This document shows, one piece after another, positions 1-9,173 of a stretch of DNA of 64,000 nt. Every line of letters begins with the position of its first letter. The first letter of the stretch is position 1. The DNA comes from Hydrogenophilales bacterium (lineage in GTDB: Bacteria; Pseudomonadota; Gammaproteobacteria; Burkholderiales; Thiobacillaceae): the NCBI GenBank assembly GCA_016195805.1, contig JACPYT010000006.1, forward strand, positions 96,451 through 160,450, written 5' to 3'. A program made the position numbers and the translations under genes. A model generated the notes under the pieces. That model ran no database searches. It was given only the letters and a program-made list of their open reading frames with translations, and had not been told where the DNA came from.

Positions 1-1
1 C

Positions 2-265
2 AAGGTGCCGAATCAGGCCGAGGAAGAGCTGGTCTTCGTGTCAGGCGGCATTCTCGAAGTGCAGCCGCACGTCGTCACCATCCTGTCCGACTCCGCCATC
101 CGTGGCGCCGACCTCGACGAAGCAAAAGCGCTGGAAGCAAAGCGCGCCGCCGAGGAGGCCATGAAGGACAAGGCCGCCACGATGGACTACGCGCAAGCGC
201 AGGCCGAACTGGCGCAGGCAGTGGCCCAGTTGGCCGCGATCAAGAAGCTGCGCAAGCTGAGCTGA
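2..265 (+). CDS. atpC: F1Fo ATP synthase epsilon subunit, C-terminal part (5' end outside window)
   Basis: The reading frame is already open at the left edge. It encodes the end of the epsilon beta-sandwich ([19 protein letters not shown]) followed by the alanine/lysine-rich C-terminal helical hairpin ([19 protein letters not shown]) that regulates rotation in the F1 central stalk. A GTG at 5 is internal, because the frame continues upstream of it. The rest of the atp operon should lie immediately to the left. A rho-independent terminator follows about 20 bp after the stop, so this is the last gene of the operon. The family assignment is firm. Confidence 0.93.
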   Translation, partial: KVPNQAEEELVFVSGGILEVQPHVVTILSDSAIRGADLDEAKALEAKRAAEEAMKDKAATMDYAQAQAELAQAVAQLAAIKKLRKLS

Positions 266-284
266 TCGTTGGCAGAAGCACGCA

Positions 285-311
285 AAAGGCAACCTTCGGG
301 TTGCCTTTTTT
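285..311 (+). terminator. Rho-independent terminator of the atp operon
   Basis: The inverted repeat AAGGCAACC-TTCG-GGTTGCCTT is followed by a T run, 20 bp after the atpC stop. Confidence 0.9.
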
Positions 312-455
312 ATGCAGCAAAGTCGAAGAATTCATGGGTGTTTGTGATCAGCCCGGACTCATGCGAGGCCTATGAAATTTACCTGCTGACCGCCCACAAG
401 CAAAAATTGTTAAAGGTGCCGGCTTGAAGGTGGACGTTCAAGATTCAGTTTTGAG

Positions 456-485
456 TTGAACGCTTCTCGTGTTTACGTGTATAAA
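456..485 (+). promoter_or_regulatory. Candidate sigma-70 promoter of the OmpA-like gene
   Basis: TTGAAC (456-461) and TATAAA (480-485) are separated by 18 bp in an AT-rich stretch of an otherwise GC-rich genome. This predicts a 5' UTR of about 125 nt that contains the tandem 20-bp repeat at 505-549. The rest of the 312-619 gap shows no reading frame I would call a gene. Confidence 0.5.
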
Positions 486-504
486 TAAATGGTAGTTAAA
501 TACC

Positions 505-549
505 CGGTTAAACGATGTGTGGCTGTACACGGTTAAATGGTGTGTGGCT
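505..549 (+). repeat. Two direct copies of a 20-bp motif, 25-bp period
   Basis: CGGTTAAACGATGTGTGGCT (505-524) is repeated as CGGTTAAATGGTGTGTGGCT (530-549) with two mismatches. The start-to-start distance is 25 bp. The copies lie between the candidate promoter and the OmpA-like gene, so they would be transcribed in the leader. Function unknown; a protein- or RNA-binding site is possible. Confidence 0.75.
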
Positions 550-619
550 TCATGCGCGTGTGTTGACCGGGTAAATTTTTGTTTCACCTTTTTATTAAAA
601 GAATTGAAGGAACCTGACT

Positions 620-1324
620 ATGCGAACAACCCGTTTTCTTCTCTGTGCCAGTGCGGCAACGCTCATGTTAGCCGGCGTAGTTTCAGCCCATGCGGCAGAG
701 GGCGTTTTCTACGATCCCAGCAATGCGGCCAGTTCGTCCGGAAAAACGACCGGCTATGAGCTGTACAGGACCATCGGTTGCCCTGGCAAAGGCCTGCTGG
801 ATGCGCCTTGCCAGGTGCCGAAAGAGGTTGACACCGATGGTGACGGCATTCCGGACTCGAAAGACAAGTGCCCGACGGTTTATGCGAAAACCGCAGACGG
901 CTGTCCTGCAGCCGAGCCCGTTGCCGAACCGGCGCCCGTTCCTGCGCCGGCACCTGCTCCGGCCCCGGTAGCTGCGCCCGCGCCGAAGAAACTGGTGCTG
1001 GAAGGCGTGAATTTCGACCATGACAAGGCAACTTTGCGTGAAGATGCCCATCCCATCCTGGATCAAGCCGCAGAGGGCCTGAAGGAATGGGGCGATGTCA
1101 AGGTCGAAGTTGCCGGCTATACCGATAGCCGGGGCAAGGACAAATACAATCTGAAACTGTCGCAGCGTCGTGCTGAAGCGGTACGTGCCTATCTGATCGG
1201 GAAGGGCATTGCTGCGGACCGCCTGACTGCAAAAGGGTTTGGCGAAACCAGGCCGGTAGCCGACAACAAGACGGCAGAAGGCCGCTTCAAAAACCGCCGA
1301 GTCGAATTGATCGAGCAGAAGTAA
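620..1324 (+). CDS. OmpA-family outer membrane/peptidoglycan-binding protein
   Basis: A 234-residue exported protein. A signal peptide (about 1-25, ending AHAA) is followed by a short N-terminal region, an acidic thrombospondin-type-3 calcium-binding-like repeat (DTDGDGIPDSKDKCP, about 70-85), a Pro/Ala-rich linker (about 95-125) and a C-terminal OmpA domain (about 128-234). The OmpA domain has the NFDHDKATL start and a SQRRAEAVRAYL helix and is expected to bind peptidoglycan. There is no full beta-barrel, so it is a periplasmic or outer-membrane-tethered linker rather than a classical porin. An AAGGAA ribosome site lies 7 bp before ATG 620, and the gene is monocistronic between two terminators. 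It could have a structural or calcium-responsive envelope role. Confidence 0.88.
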   Translation: MRTTRFLLCASAATLMLAGVVSAHAAEGVFYDPSNAASSSGKTTGYELYRTIGCPGKGLLDAPCQVPKEVDTDGDGIPDSKDKCPTVYAKTADGCPAAEPVAEPAPVPAPAPAPAPVAAPAPKKLVLEGVNFDHDKATLREDAHPILDQAAEGLKEWGDVKVEVAGYTDSRGKDKYNLKLSQRRAEAVRAYLIGKGIAADRLTAKGFGETRPVADNKTAEGRFKNRRVELIEQK

Positions 1325-1343
1325 TTGCTTCAAGCATCCGATG

Positions 1344-1371
1344 AAAACGGGAGCCGCGGCTCCCGTTTTTT
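1344..1371 (+). terminator. Rho-independent terminator after the OmpA-like gene
   Basis: ACGGGAGCCGCGGCTCCCGT is a near-perfect palindrome followed by TTTTTT, about 20 bp after the stop codon. Confidence 0.9.
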
Positions 1372-1458
1372 CATGTTGTCGCCATGCCAAGGCTTTATAC
1401 TTGGCGCGCGATTTGCTCTCGTGCTGTTGATGCAGTTCATACTTCCAGACCGACACCA

Positions 1459-2838
1459 ATGCATTCCATGCTTGAAATCCTGATTCTCGCGGCGGGCAAG
1501 GGTACCCGGATGCGCTCCGACCTGCCTAAGGTTCTGCACAAACTGGCAGGCAAACCCTTGCTCGGGCATGTGGTGGATACGGTCCATGAGCTCGGGGCGG
1601 CACAGACCTGCGTGGTCTACGGCTTTGGCGGCGAAGCGGTGCCGCAGGCGATGGCTGACGACAAGCTGACGTTTGTGCTTCAGGCCGAACAGCACGGCAC
1701 CGGCCACGCCGTGAAGCAGGCGCTGCCATGGCTTTCCGATGACAGCGTGACGCTGGTGTTGTATGGCGATGTGCCGCTGACGCATACGAGCACCTTGCGC
1801 CCGCTGGTGGCGGCCGCGCAGGCGGGCAAGCTGGGGCTGCTGACCGTGAATCTGGCACACCCCGACGGCTATGGGCGCATCGTACGGGATGCCGAGGGCC
1901 GGGTGCGGCGCATCGTCGAACACAAGGACGCGACGCCCGCCGAACGGGCGATCCATGAAGTCAACACCGGCATCCTCGCGGTGGCGACCCGCCACCTCAG
2001 GCAATGGATCGATGAACTGAAGAACGACAATGCCCAGGGCGAGTACTACCTCACCGACATCATTGCACTGGCAGTGCGCGACGGGGTGACGGTGGAGACG
2101 CATCAACCGAAATTCGAGTGGGAAGTGCTGGGCGTCAACAGCAAGGCGCAACTGGCCGAACTGGAGCGCATCCACCAGAACGAGATCGCACAGGCCTTGC
2201 TCGACGCTGGCGTGACCTTGCTCGACCCGGCGAGACTCGACGTGCGCGGTGCCCTCAGATGCGGGCGCGACGTGACGATAGACGTCAACTGCGTATTCGA
2301 GGGCCAGGTGGAACTGGGCGATGGCGTGCAAGTGGGCGCCAACTGCGTGCTGCGCAATGTGACGGTGGCGGCGGGCACCCGCATCGACGCCTTCACCCTG
2401 ATCGACGACGCGGTCATCGGCGAAGTCAACCGGCTGGGACCGTTCTCGCGCATCCGTCCGGGCACCACGCTGGCGCGCGACGTGCATGTCGGCAATTTCG
2501 TCGAGATCAAGAACAGCCAGATCGACGACGGCTCCAAGATCAACCACCTGTCCTACGTTGGCGACACCACCATGGGCAAGCGGGTCAACATCGGCGCCGG
2601 CACCATCACCTGCAATTACGACGGTGCCAACAAGCACCACACGGTGATCGAGGACGAGGTCTTTGTCGGCTCCGATACGCAACTGGTCGCACCGATTACC
2701 GTGGGCAAGGGGGCGACGCTGGGCGCCGGAACCACGCTGACCAAGGATGCGCCGGCGGGCGAGCTCACCCTGTCCAGGGCGAAGCAACTGACCATCAGCG
2801 GCTGGAAACGGCCGGTCAAACAGAAAAAGGAAGGCTAA
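1459..2838 (+). CDS. glmU: Bifunctional N-acetylglucosamine-1-phosphate uridyltransferase / glucosamine-1-phosphate acetyltransferase
   Basis: GlmU makes UDP-GlcNAc, the precursor of peptidoglycan and lipid A, from GlcN-1-P in the cytoplasm. The N-terminal nucleotidyltransferase carries [11 protein letters not shown] (residues 7-17). The C-terminal half is a left-handed beta-helix of hexapeptide repeats with the acetyltransferase site ([13 protein letters not shown]). From ATG 1459 it is 459 aa, the usual length (E. coli 456). A second ATG at 1468 is an alternative start. An in-frame ATG at 1384 would add 25 unlike residues and is rejected. glmS starts 2 bp after the stop, so the two enzymes are co-transcribed. 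Confidence 0.96.
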   Translation: MHSMLEILILAAGKGTRMRSDLPKVLHKLAGKPLLGHVVDTVHELGAAQTCVVYGFGGEAVPQAMADDKLTFVLQAEQHGTGHAVKQALPWLSDDSVTLVLYGDVPLTHTSTLRPLVAAAQAGKLGLLTVNLAHPDGYGRIVRDAEGRVRRIVEHKDATPAERAIHEVNTGILAVATRHLRQWIDELKNDNAQGEYYLTDIIALAVRDGVTVETHQPKFEWEVLGVNSKAQLAELERIHQNEIAQALLDAGVTLLDPARLDVRGALRCGRDVTIDVNCVFEGQVELGDGVQVGANCVLRNVTVAAGTRIDAFTLIDDAVIGEVNRLGPFSRIRPGTTLARDVHVGNFVEIKNSQIDDGSKINHLSYVGDTTMGKRVNIGAGTITCNYDGANKHHTVIEDEVFVGSDTQLVAPITVGKGATLGAGTTLTKDAPAGELTLSRAKQLTISGWKRPVKQKKEG

Positions 2839-2840
2839 GC

Positions 2841-4670
2841 ATGTGCGGCATAGTCGGCGCGGTTGCGCAACGTAACGTCGTCCCCATCCTGCTCGAAGGC
2901 CTGCGGCGTCTCGAGTACCGCGGCTACGATTCGGCGGGCCTCGTCACCATCGACGGTGGACTCAAGCGGGTGCGCAGCGTTGGCCGCGTTGCCGGTCTGG
3001 CGGAAGCATGTGCGGCGCAGCAGGTGCACGGCAACCTTGGTATTGCGCACACCCGCTGGGCCACGCACGGCGCGCCGTCGGAGGCCAACGCGCACCCGCA
3101 TGTCAGCGGCGGCCTGGCAGTGGTGCACAACGGCATCATCGAGAACCACGAAGCCCTGCGCACCCGTCTCAAGGCAGCGGGCTTCGCCTTCACGTCGGAA
3201 ACCGATACCGAGGTCATCGCACATCTGATCAATCTGTATTACCGCCAGTCGAAGGATCTGCTCGCCGCCACCCGTGCCGCGGTGGCCGAGCTGGAGGGCG
3301 CGTATGCCATCGGAGTGGTGAGCGAAGACGCGCCCAACCAGCTGGTCTGTGCGCGCAAGGGCAGCCCGCTGCTGATCGGCCTGGGCATTGAGGAAAACTT
3401 CATCGCCTCCGACGTCTCGGCCTTACTGCCAGTGACCCAGCGCGTGATGTATCTGGAAGAAGGCGACGTCGCCGACATCGGCCTGCTGGCGGTGGCGGTG
3501 TATGACGCGGCCGGCAACACGGTCGACCGCAGCGTGCATGTGTCCGAACTGTCGGCCGACATGGCCGAGCTCGGCAACTACCGTCATTTCATGCAGAAGG
3601 AGATCCACGAGCAGCCGCGCGCGCTCACCGACACCCTGCTGACCGCCGTTGCGCAGGATCGCGTGCAGCCCGAATGGTTCGGTTTCGATGCCGCCGAGGT
3701 GCTCGGCAAGGTGAACGCGGTCACCTTCCTCGCCTGCGGCACCAGCTACCATGCCGCGAAAGTGGCCACTTACTGGCTGGAGGAGATCGCGGGTATTCCC
3801 GCCTATGCCGAAGTCGCCAGCGAATACCGCTACCGCACCTCGGTGCCGAACCCCGACGCACTCATCGTCACCATTTCGCAATCGGGCGAAACCGCCGACA
3901 CGCTGGCTGCGCTGAATCATGCCAAGGCACTGGGCCAGGACAAGACGCTGACCCTCTGCAACGTGCCGGAGTCGGCGCTGACCCGCGCGTCGCGTCTCAA
4001 GTTCCTGACCCGCGCCGGGCCGGAAATCGGCGTCGCCTCGACCAAGGCGTTCACCACCCAGCTCGCCGCGCTGTTCCTGCTGACGCTGGTGCTGGCCAAG
4101 CTGCGCGGTCGACTCACCCCGGAACAGGAAGCCAAGTATCTTGCCGAGCTGCGCAGCCTGCCGAACAAAGCGCAGCAGGTGCTGGCGCTGGAGCCGCAGG
4201 TCGAGGCGTGGTCGCACCGCTTCGCCAACAAGCACCACGCGCTGTTCCTCGGGCGCGGCGTGCATTACCCGATTGCGCTCGAAGGCGCGTTGAAGCTGAA
4301 GGAAATTTCCTACATCCATGCCGAGGCCTATCCCGCGGGCGAACTGAAGCATGGTCCGTTGGCGCTGGTCGATGAAGACATGCCGGTGATCACCATCGCG
4401 CCCAACGACCAGTTGATCGAAAAGCTGAAGTCGAACATGCAGGAAGTGCGTGCGCGCGGCGGCGAACTGTACGTGTTCGCCGACGGCGACGTGCATATCG
4501 AGGAATCCACCTTCGTCCATGTCATCAGACTGCCCGGCGGCAGCAACGGCGCGCTGTCGCCGATCCTGCACACGGTCCCGCTACAGCTGCTGTCGTATCA
4601 CGCGGCCTTGCAAAAGGGCACCGACGTCGACAAGCCCCGAAACCTGGCTAAGTCGGTCACGGTGGAATAA
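2841..4670 (+). CDS. glmS: Glutamine-fructose-6-phosphate aminotransferase (isomerizing)
   Basis: GlmS converts fructose-6-P and glutamine to glucosamine-6-P, the first committed step of amino-sugar synthesis. The 609-aa protein starts MCGIVGAV, leaving Cys2 as the N-terminal nucleophile of the class II glutaminase domain (about 1-220). Two SIS sugar-isomerase domains follow (CGTSYHAA around residue 300, SQSGETADT around 350). The C-terminus is the canonical KSVTVE. A ribosome site (AAAGGAAGG) overlaps the glmU stop. An apparently longer frame from 2118 is only an open alternative frame through glmU. I see no glmS ribozyme, as expected outside Gram-positives. Confidence 0.97.
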   Translation: MCGIVGAVAQRNVVPILLEGLRRLEYRGYDSAGLVTIDGGLKRVRSVGRVAGLAEACAAQQVHGNLGIAHTRWATHGAPSEANAHPHVSGGLAVVHNGIIENHEALRTRLKAAGFAFTSETDTEVIAHLINLYYRQSKDLLAATRAAVAELEGAYAIGVVSEDAPNQLVCARKGSPLLIGLGIEENFIASDVSALLPVTQRVMYLEEGDVADIGLLAVAVYDAAGNTVDRSVHVSELSADMAELGNYRHFMQKEIHEQPRALTDTLLTAVAQDRVQPEWFGFDAAEVLGKVNAVTFLACGTSYHAAKVATYWLEEIAGIPAYAEVASEYRYRTSVPNPDALIVTISQSGETADTLAALNHAKALGQDKTLTLCNVPESALTRASRLKFLTRAGPEIGVASTKAFTTQLAALFLLTLVLAKLRGRLTPEQEAKYLAELRSLPNKAQQVLALEPQVEAWSHRFANKHHALFLGRGVHYPIALEGALKLKEISYIHAEAYPAGELKHGPLALVDEDMPVITIAPNDQLIEKLKSNMQEVRARGGELYVFADGDVHIEESTFVHVIRLPGGSNGALSPILHTVPLQLLSYHAALQKGTDVDKPRNLAKSVTVE

Positions 4671-4692
4671 AAAAGCGCGGCCGATGCCGCGC
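4669..4692 (-). terminator. Terminator between glmS and the convergent response regulator gene
   Basis: The stem GCGCGGC-CGAT-GCCGCGC is followed by six T residues in the minus-strand direction, so it best terminates the response regulator. It sits right after the glmS stop and may act on both genes. Confidence 0.8.
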
Positions 4693-4717
4693 GTGTTGTC
4701 TTTTCTGCGGGGTATTT

Positions 4718-5350
4718 CTAGTGCCGCTTGCGGTCTTCCTTCAGCGCCAGGGTGGCGACCTGGACGCGGTTGCGCAAGCCGAGCTTTTCCATGATGTTGC
4801 GCAGGTGGTTGCGCACGGTGTTTTCCGACAGGGTCATCTTGTAGGCGATGGCCTTGTTGGAGAGCCCTTCCTTCACGTGGTCGACGATTTCCATTTCCCG
4901 CGCGGTCAATGCGGACAACGCGTTGTTGTTGAGCTCGCCGCGCGCCATCTTCTGCATGATGTTGAGCGGGAAGCTGCTCTGGCCGTCGCATACGCTGCGG
5001 ATAGCAGCTAGGACCTGGTCGGGGTCGCTGGATTTGACGACATAGCCGTCGACGCCGGAGGAAATGGCTTCGGAGATCTCTTCATCGGAGTCGGCAATGG
5101 TGAGCATGATGACCTTGATGCCCAGGTCGCGCAGGTCGGAGACCAGATCGAGGCCGTCGGCGTCGGGCAGCGAGCGGTCGAGCAGCGCCGCATCGGCCCG
5201 GTTGCCGGCCGCGATCCAGGTACGCAGCTCGGCGGCGTTGGCCATCTGGGCGGTGAGGCGCAGATCCGGTTCCTGCTGGATGTAGCCCGCCACACCCATG
5301 CGCAAGAGCGGATGGTCGTCGATGAGGATGATGTTCAAGGGGGCAGGCAT
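4718..5350 (-). CDS. LuxR/NarL-family response regulator
   Basis: The 210-aa two-domain regulator has an N-terminal receiver (IILIDDHPLLRMG, acidic pair near residues 11-12; phospho-acceptor Asp in ALLDRSLPDADG near 58; conserved Lys in GYVVKSS near 106). The C-terminal LuxR-type helix-turn-helix is LTAREMEIVDHV...SENTVRNHLRNIMEKL (about 147-200). A GGAGAAG ribosome site precedes ATG 5350. No histidine kinase gene adjoins it, so its sensor is elsewhere. It is the last gene of a co-directional minus-strand run priA-argS-SPOR-dsbA-SDR, 18 bp after the SDR gene. Targets cannot be read from the sequence. Confidence 0.9.
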   Translation of the reverse strand: MPAPLNIILIDDHPLLRMGVAGYIQQEPDLRLTAQMANAAELRTWIAAGNRADAALLDRSLPDADGLDLVSDLRDLGIKVIMLTIADSDEEISEAISSGVDGYVVKSSDPDQVLAAIRSVCDGQSSFPLNIMQKMARGELNNNALSALTAREMEIVDHVKEGLSNKAIAYKMTLSENTVRNHLRNIMEKLGLRNRVQVATLALKEDRKRH

Positions 5351-5368
5351 TGCTTCTCCGCGGGATAT

Positions 5369-6190
5369 TTATGTGGGCAGATTGCGCGGCTTGCGCGGCG
5401 CTTTTTCGAATACTGCATCATAGACCGGAATGGGGAGCCATTTCAGCATGCGCGCCACCCAGGCCATCTGCCAGGGGATCACCGCGTAGCCGCGACGGCG
5501 GGTTATGCAGCGGACCACTTTGACCGCAGCGGCTTGCGCCGTCATCCTGAACGGCATGGCATACGGATTGACCTGCGTCATGGGGGTGTCGATGTAACCC
5601 GGCGCCACCGTGACCACCGCAATCCCCCGCGCTTTCAATTCCAGCCGCAAGGCCTCGAGATAGACCGTGGCCGCCGCCTTCGAGGCGGAATAGGCGCTGC
5701 CGCCCGGCAGGCCGCGTACACCGGCCACGCTGGAAATTCCGCACAGCACGCTGCCTGGCTGCAAGGCAGCGATGAAGGGCTGAAAGGTGTGCACCAGGCC
5801 CAGCACGTTGGCATCCATCACCGCGCGGAACACCGCGGCATCCTCGGCGATTTCGGTGAGCGTGCCGACGCTAATGCCGGCGGCTGCGATGACGATGTCG
5901 GGCACGCCGACCTCGCGTACAAAATCCGCCGCCGCCTGTTGCATGGCTGTCGCGTCGCGTACATCGGCCGGGTAGAGATGGGCATCCAGGCCGGCGGCAG
6001 TGTCCCGCAGGCCGTCCAGGCGGCGTCCGGCCAGTCCCAGCCGTGCGCCCGCGGCGCCGTAATGCCGGGCCAGCGCGGCGCCGAGGCCGGAACTGGCCCC
6101 GGTGATGAAAACCCGCAAGGGTTTATCCAAAACCTTCAGGGGTTTGCTTCCTGGAGATTTATTCAAGACCTTGAGCGGGCGGGTCGGCAA
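5369..6190 (-). CDS. Short-chain dehydrogenase/reductase
   Basis: A classical SDR with the Rossmann motif TGASSGLG, the structural NAG-type segment (AAAGIS), catalytic Ser (ISSVAG) and the YxxxK pair (SAYSASKAA). The substrate is unknown; the family oxidises or reduces carbonyl/hydroxyl groups with NAD(P). The longest frame begins with TTG at 6190, 2 bp after the dsbA stop. The first 25 codons contain a duplicated LKVLNK/LKVLDK segment, and internal TTG or CTG codons just before the Rossmann fold may be the true start. The N-terminus is therefore uncertain. Confidence 0.83.
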   Translation of the reverse strand: MPTRPLKVLNKSPGSKPLKVLDKPLRVFITGASSGLGAALARHYGAAGARLGLAGRRLDGLRDTAAGLDAHLYPADVRDATAMQQAAADFVREVGVPDIVIAAAGISVGTLTEIAEDAAVFRAVMDANVLGLVHTFQPFIAALQPGSVLCGISSVAGVRGLPGGSAYSASKAAATVYLEALRLELKARGIAVVTVAPGYIDTPMTQVNPYAMPFRMTAQAAAVKVVRCITRRRGYAVIPWQMAWVARMLKWLPIPVYDAVFEKAPRKPRNLPT

Positions 6191-6192
6191 GC

Positions 6193-6843
6193 TTACTTGC
6201 CGGGCTTCTTGCCGCCGCGCTCGGCGCGCGCCTTGGCGATCAACTGGTCGAGGACCTCGAACAGGCGGGGTTCGCTGCCGGTCATCGATTCCGACGTGGC
6301 GAATTTGCCGTCGATGATGAAGGCCGGCACGCCCATGACGCCGTAGGTGGTGGCGAGGCGTGCGCCCTTTGTGGCTTTGGACTGGGTGGAGAAGGAGTTG
6401 TAAATGCTTTCGAATTTCTTGCGGTCGAGGCCCTGCTTCGCGACCCAGCTGCCCAGTACGGTCGGGTCGTTGAGGTTGAGGTTATCCACGTGATAGGCGT
6501 CGAATACCTTGCGGTGCAGGCGGTCCAGTTGGCCCATCTGCTCCAGCGTGTAATAGATTTTTGCGCCGGGCATCCAGTCGTCGCGGAATACTGCCGGCAC
6601 GCGGCGAATCTGGGCATCCTTGGGCAGCTTCTTCAACCAGGCATCGAGACCGGGCTCAAGCGCGTTGCAGTGCGGGCAGCGGTACCAGAAAAACTCCAGC
6701 ACCTCGATTTTCTTGCCGGTTGCGACCGGCTGCGGCACGCTGACCAGGGTGTAATCGCGGCCCTCGAACACCTCCTCGGGCGCAGCAAAGGCAGACAGAG
6801 AAAAAACAGCGGCAGCAAATACAGCCAAGGCGCGGGCAAACAT
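6193..6843 (-). CDS. dsbA: Thiol:disulfide interchange protein DsbA
   Basis: A periplasmic disulfide oxidase for exported proteins. A signal peptide (about 1-20, cut near AFA-APEE) precedes the thioredoxin fold with active site CPHC at 56-59 and the cis-proline loop GVPAF. The length of 216 aa is normal for the family. ATG 6843 is chosen because AGGAGA lies 8 bp upstream; the codon before it is TTG. Its start overlaps the stop of the upstream SPOR gene by one base (TGATG), which indicates translational coupling. The reoxidising partner DsbB is not in the window. Confidence 0.95.
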   Translation of the reverse strand: MFARALAVFAAAVFSLSAFAAPEEVFEGRDYTLVSVPQPVATGKKIEVLEFFWYRCPHCNALEPGLDAWLKKLPKDAQIRRVPAVFRDDWMPGAKIYYTLEQMGQLDRLHRKVFDAYHVDNLNLNDPTVLGSWVAKQGLDRKKFESIYNSFSTQSKATKGARLATTYGVMGVPAFIIDGKFATSESMTGSEPRLFEVLDQLIAKARAERGGKKPGK

Positions 6844-7415
6844 CAAGGTTTCTCCTGTTGGGTAGGGATTTCTTTGACCAGCGTAACCGGAATATTGTTC
6901 TGCGTGAGCAGGGTGCGGGTCCGATTCACTTCGTCCATGGTGCGGAAAGGACCAACACGCACGCGATGCAACATGCCCTTGTTGGCCACCTCGCTGGTCT
7001 GGATGATCGCTTCGACACCCAGCAAGGCCAGTTGCGCCTTCATGTTGTCGGCTTCATCGGCACGTTGGAACGCGCCTGCCTGCAGGTAAAGCAGGGGTGC
7101 GGATGCAGCGGGCGCAGCGGCGGAAGGCAGCGTGCCCGTGGCGTTGTCCGGCAGTACTTTGTAGAAATCGAAACTGGGGGCGGTATCCGGCGGGGTTGCC
7201 GCAGGCGCGGCTGTGGCCGGGGCCGCAGATTTTGCCGGCGTCTTCGCAGACTTGCCGAGCGTGAACGGATTGAAGCCGGTCGCCCACAATGCTACGCCCA
7301 CGGCGAGTATGGCCCCGACGATGAGGCCGATCAGCACGCCGGTGAAAATGGAGCTCCCTTTACGGGACTTGTTGCCGCCCGAGCGGCCGCTGTTGCGGGA
7401 TGCGGGTTTTGCCAT
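6843..7415 (-). CDS. SPOR-domain cell-division protein (FtsN-like)
   Basis: The 190-aa protein has a basic cytoplasmic N-terminus (about 1-21), one membrane span (about 23-46, VLIGLIVGAILAVGVALWAT), an Ala/Pro/Thr-rich periplasmic linker and a C-terminal SPOR domain (about 108-182, LYLQAGAFQRADEADNMKAQ). SPOR domains bind denuded septal glycan, so a division-site role is expected. This is the usual companion of argS in betaproteobacteria: it starts 2 bp after argS and runs into dsbA by one base. Whether it is the functional FtsN cannot be shown from sequence. Confidence 0.9.
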   Translation of the reverse strand: MAKPASRNSGRSGGNKSRKGSSIFTGVLIGLIVGAILAVGVALWATGFNPFTLGKSAKTPAKSAAPATAAPAATPPDTAPSFDFYKVLPDNATGTLPSAAAPAASAPLLYLQAGAFQRADEADNMKAQLALLGVEAIIQTSEVANKGMLHRVRVGPFRTMDEVNRTRTLLTQNNIPVTLVKEIPTQQEKP

Positions 7416-7417
7416 GG

Positions 7418-9091
7418 CTACATTTTCTCCGGTGCCGATACGCCGAGCAAGGCGAGGCCGTTGACGATCGCGATGCGGGTGGCGTCGGCTAGCGCGAGGC
7501 GGGCGAGCTTGGTCGCTTCATCGTCGACCAGGAATTTCTCGGCGTTGTACCAGGCGTGGAAATCGCCCGCCAGCGTCTGCAGGTAATGGACCAGCAGGTG
7601 CGGCGCCAGTTCGCGCGCGGCCGTGGCGACGCTTTCCGGGTATTCGGCCAGGCGCTGCATGAGATCCAGCTCGTGCGGCGCGGTCAGCGGTGCGAGGTCG
7701 ACGCCGTCGAGCGTGGCGGGTTCACCGACCCATTCCTCGAACACGCGGCAGATGCGCGCATGCGCGTACTGCACGTAGTACACCGGGTTGTCGGTGTTTT
7801 TGGCCAGCGCGAGGTCGACGTCGAAGATGTATTCGGTGTCGGCCTTGCGGCTCAACAGGAAGAAGCGCACCGCGTCCTTGCTGGTCCACTCGATGAGATC
7901 GCGCAACGTGACGTAGCTGCCGGCGCGCTTGGAGATCTTCACCTCCTCGCCGCCGCGCATCACGCGCACCATCGTGTGCAGCAGGTAATCCGGATAGCCC
8001 TCGGCGATGCCGGCGCCCGCCGCCTGCAGGCCTGCGCGCACGCGGGCGATGGTGCCGTGGTGGTCGGTGCCCTGGATGTTGATTGCTCGCTCGTAGCCGC
8101 GCTCCCATTTGGCGATGTGGTAGGCGACGTCCGGCACGAAATAGGTATAGGTGCCGTCGGACTTCTTCATCACGCGGTCCTTGTCGTCGCCGTAGTCGGT
8201 GGTCCTGAGCCACAGCGCGCCGTCCTGCTCGTAGGTCTTGCCGGCGGCGACGAGTTTCTGCACCGTCGCCTCGACCCGCTCGCTGGTATACAGGCTCGAC
8301 TCCAGGTAGTAATTGTCGAAACGCACCGCGAACGCCTGCAGATCGAGGTCCTGCTCGTGGCGCAGGTAGGCGACGGCGAACTGGCGGATCGAGTCGAGAT
8401 CGTTCGCGTTGCCCGAGGCGGTGAATTCGCGGTCGTCCGACTTCACGGTTTTCTGCGCCAGAAAATCGGCGGCGATGTCGGCGATGTAGTCGCCGTTGTA
8501 GGCCGCCTCCGGCCAGGCGGCGTCGCCCGGCTTCAGGCCTTTGGCGCGCGCCTGAACGCTGTTGGCGAGCGTGGCGATCTGCACGCCGGCGTCGTTGTAG
8601 TAGAACTCGCGGTAGACCTCCCAGCCCTGCGCCGCGTACAGGTTGCAGATCGCGTCGCCGAGCGCGGCCTGGCGGCCGTGCCCCACGTGCAGCGGACCGG
8701 TCGGGTTGGCGGAGACGAACTCGACCAGCACCTTGTGCCCGCGGCCGGCGTCGCCGCGGCCGAAAGCGGCACCTTCGGAACGGATGCGCCGCACGATGCC
8801 GTGCCAGGCAGCCGGCGCGAGATGGAAATTGATGAAGCCGGCGCCGGCGATTTCAGCCTTGGCGATCAGCGGCGAGGCGGCCAGTTCGGTGAGGATCAGC
8901 TGCGCCAGTTCGCGCGGGTTCTTCTTCAGCGGACGCGCCAGCTGCATCGCGGCGTTGCTGGAGAAGTCGCCGTGGGCGGGGTTCTTCGGGCGTTCGATCT
9001 CGAGGCTGACCGGGGCGTCGGGCGCCACAGTTTCGAGGGCAGTGCCGATCAGCAGGGCGAGTTGGTCTTTGAGCGGATGGGTGCTGGACAT
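7418..9091 (-). CDS. argS: Arginyl-tRNA synthetase
   Basis: A class I aminoacyl-tRNA synthetase charging tRNA-Arg. The 557-aa protein has the Add-1 N-terminal domain, the HIGH-type signature ([16 protein letters not shown] at about 134-137), the KMSKS-equivalent KISKRAG and the C-terminal DALR anticodon-binding domain. The length matches the family. It lies 82 bp downstream of priA and 2 bp upstream of the SPOR gene. Confidence 0.97.
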   Translation of the reverse strand: MSSTHPLKDQLALLIGTALETVAPDAPVSLEIERPKNPAHGDFSSNAAMQLARPLKKNPRELAQLILTELAASPLIAKAEIAGAGFINFHLAPAAWHGIVRRIRSEGAAFGRGDAGRGHKVLVEFVSANPTGPLHVGHGRQAALGDAICNLYAAQGWEVYREFYYNDAGVQIATLANSVQARAKGLKPGDAAWPEAAYNGDYIADIAADFLAQKTVKSDDREFTASGNANDLDSIRQFAVAYLRHEQDLDLQAFAVRFDNYYLESSLYTSERVEATVQKLVAAGKTYEQDGALWLRTTDYGDDKDRVMKKSDGTYTYFVPDVAYHIAKWERGYERAINIQGTDHHGTIARVRAGLQAAGAGIAEGYPDYLLHTMVRVMRGGEEVKISKRAGSYVTLRDLIEWTSKDAVRFFLLSRKADTEYIFDVDLALAKNTDNPVYYVQYAHARICRVFEEWVGEPATLDGVDLAPLTAPHELDLMQRLAEYPESVATAARELAPHLLVHYLQTLAGDFHAWYNAEKFLVDDEATKLARLALADATRIAIVNGLALLGVSAPEKM

Positions 9092-9173
9092 GGTTTCAAA
9101 GCGAGCCCGCGGACGCGCGCGTCATCGGTGCAGGTATGGGTAGCCGGCGATTATAAGCGCCGCGCGCAAGGCC

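Noticed and set aside
2118..2840. An apparent 240-codon N-terminal extension of glmS
   Set aside because: It is the alternative frame of glmU; true GlmS must begin with the catalytic Cys after Met at 2841.
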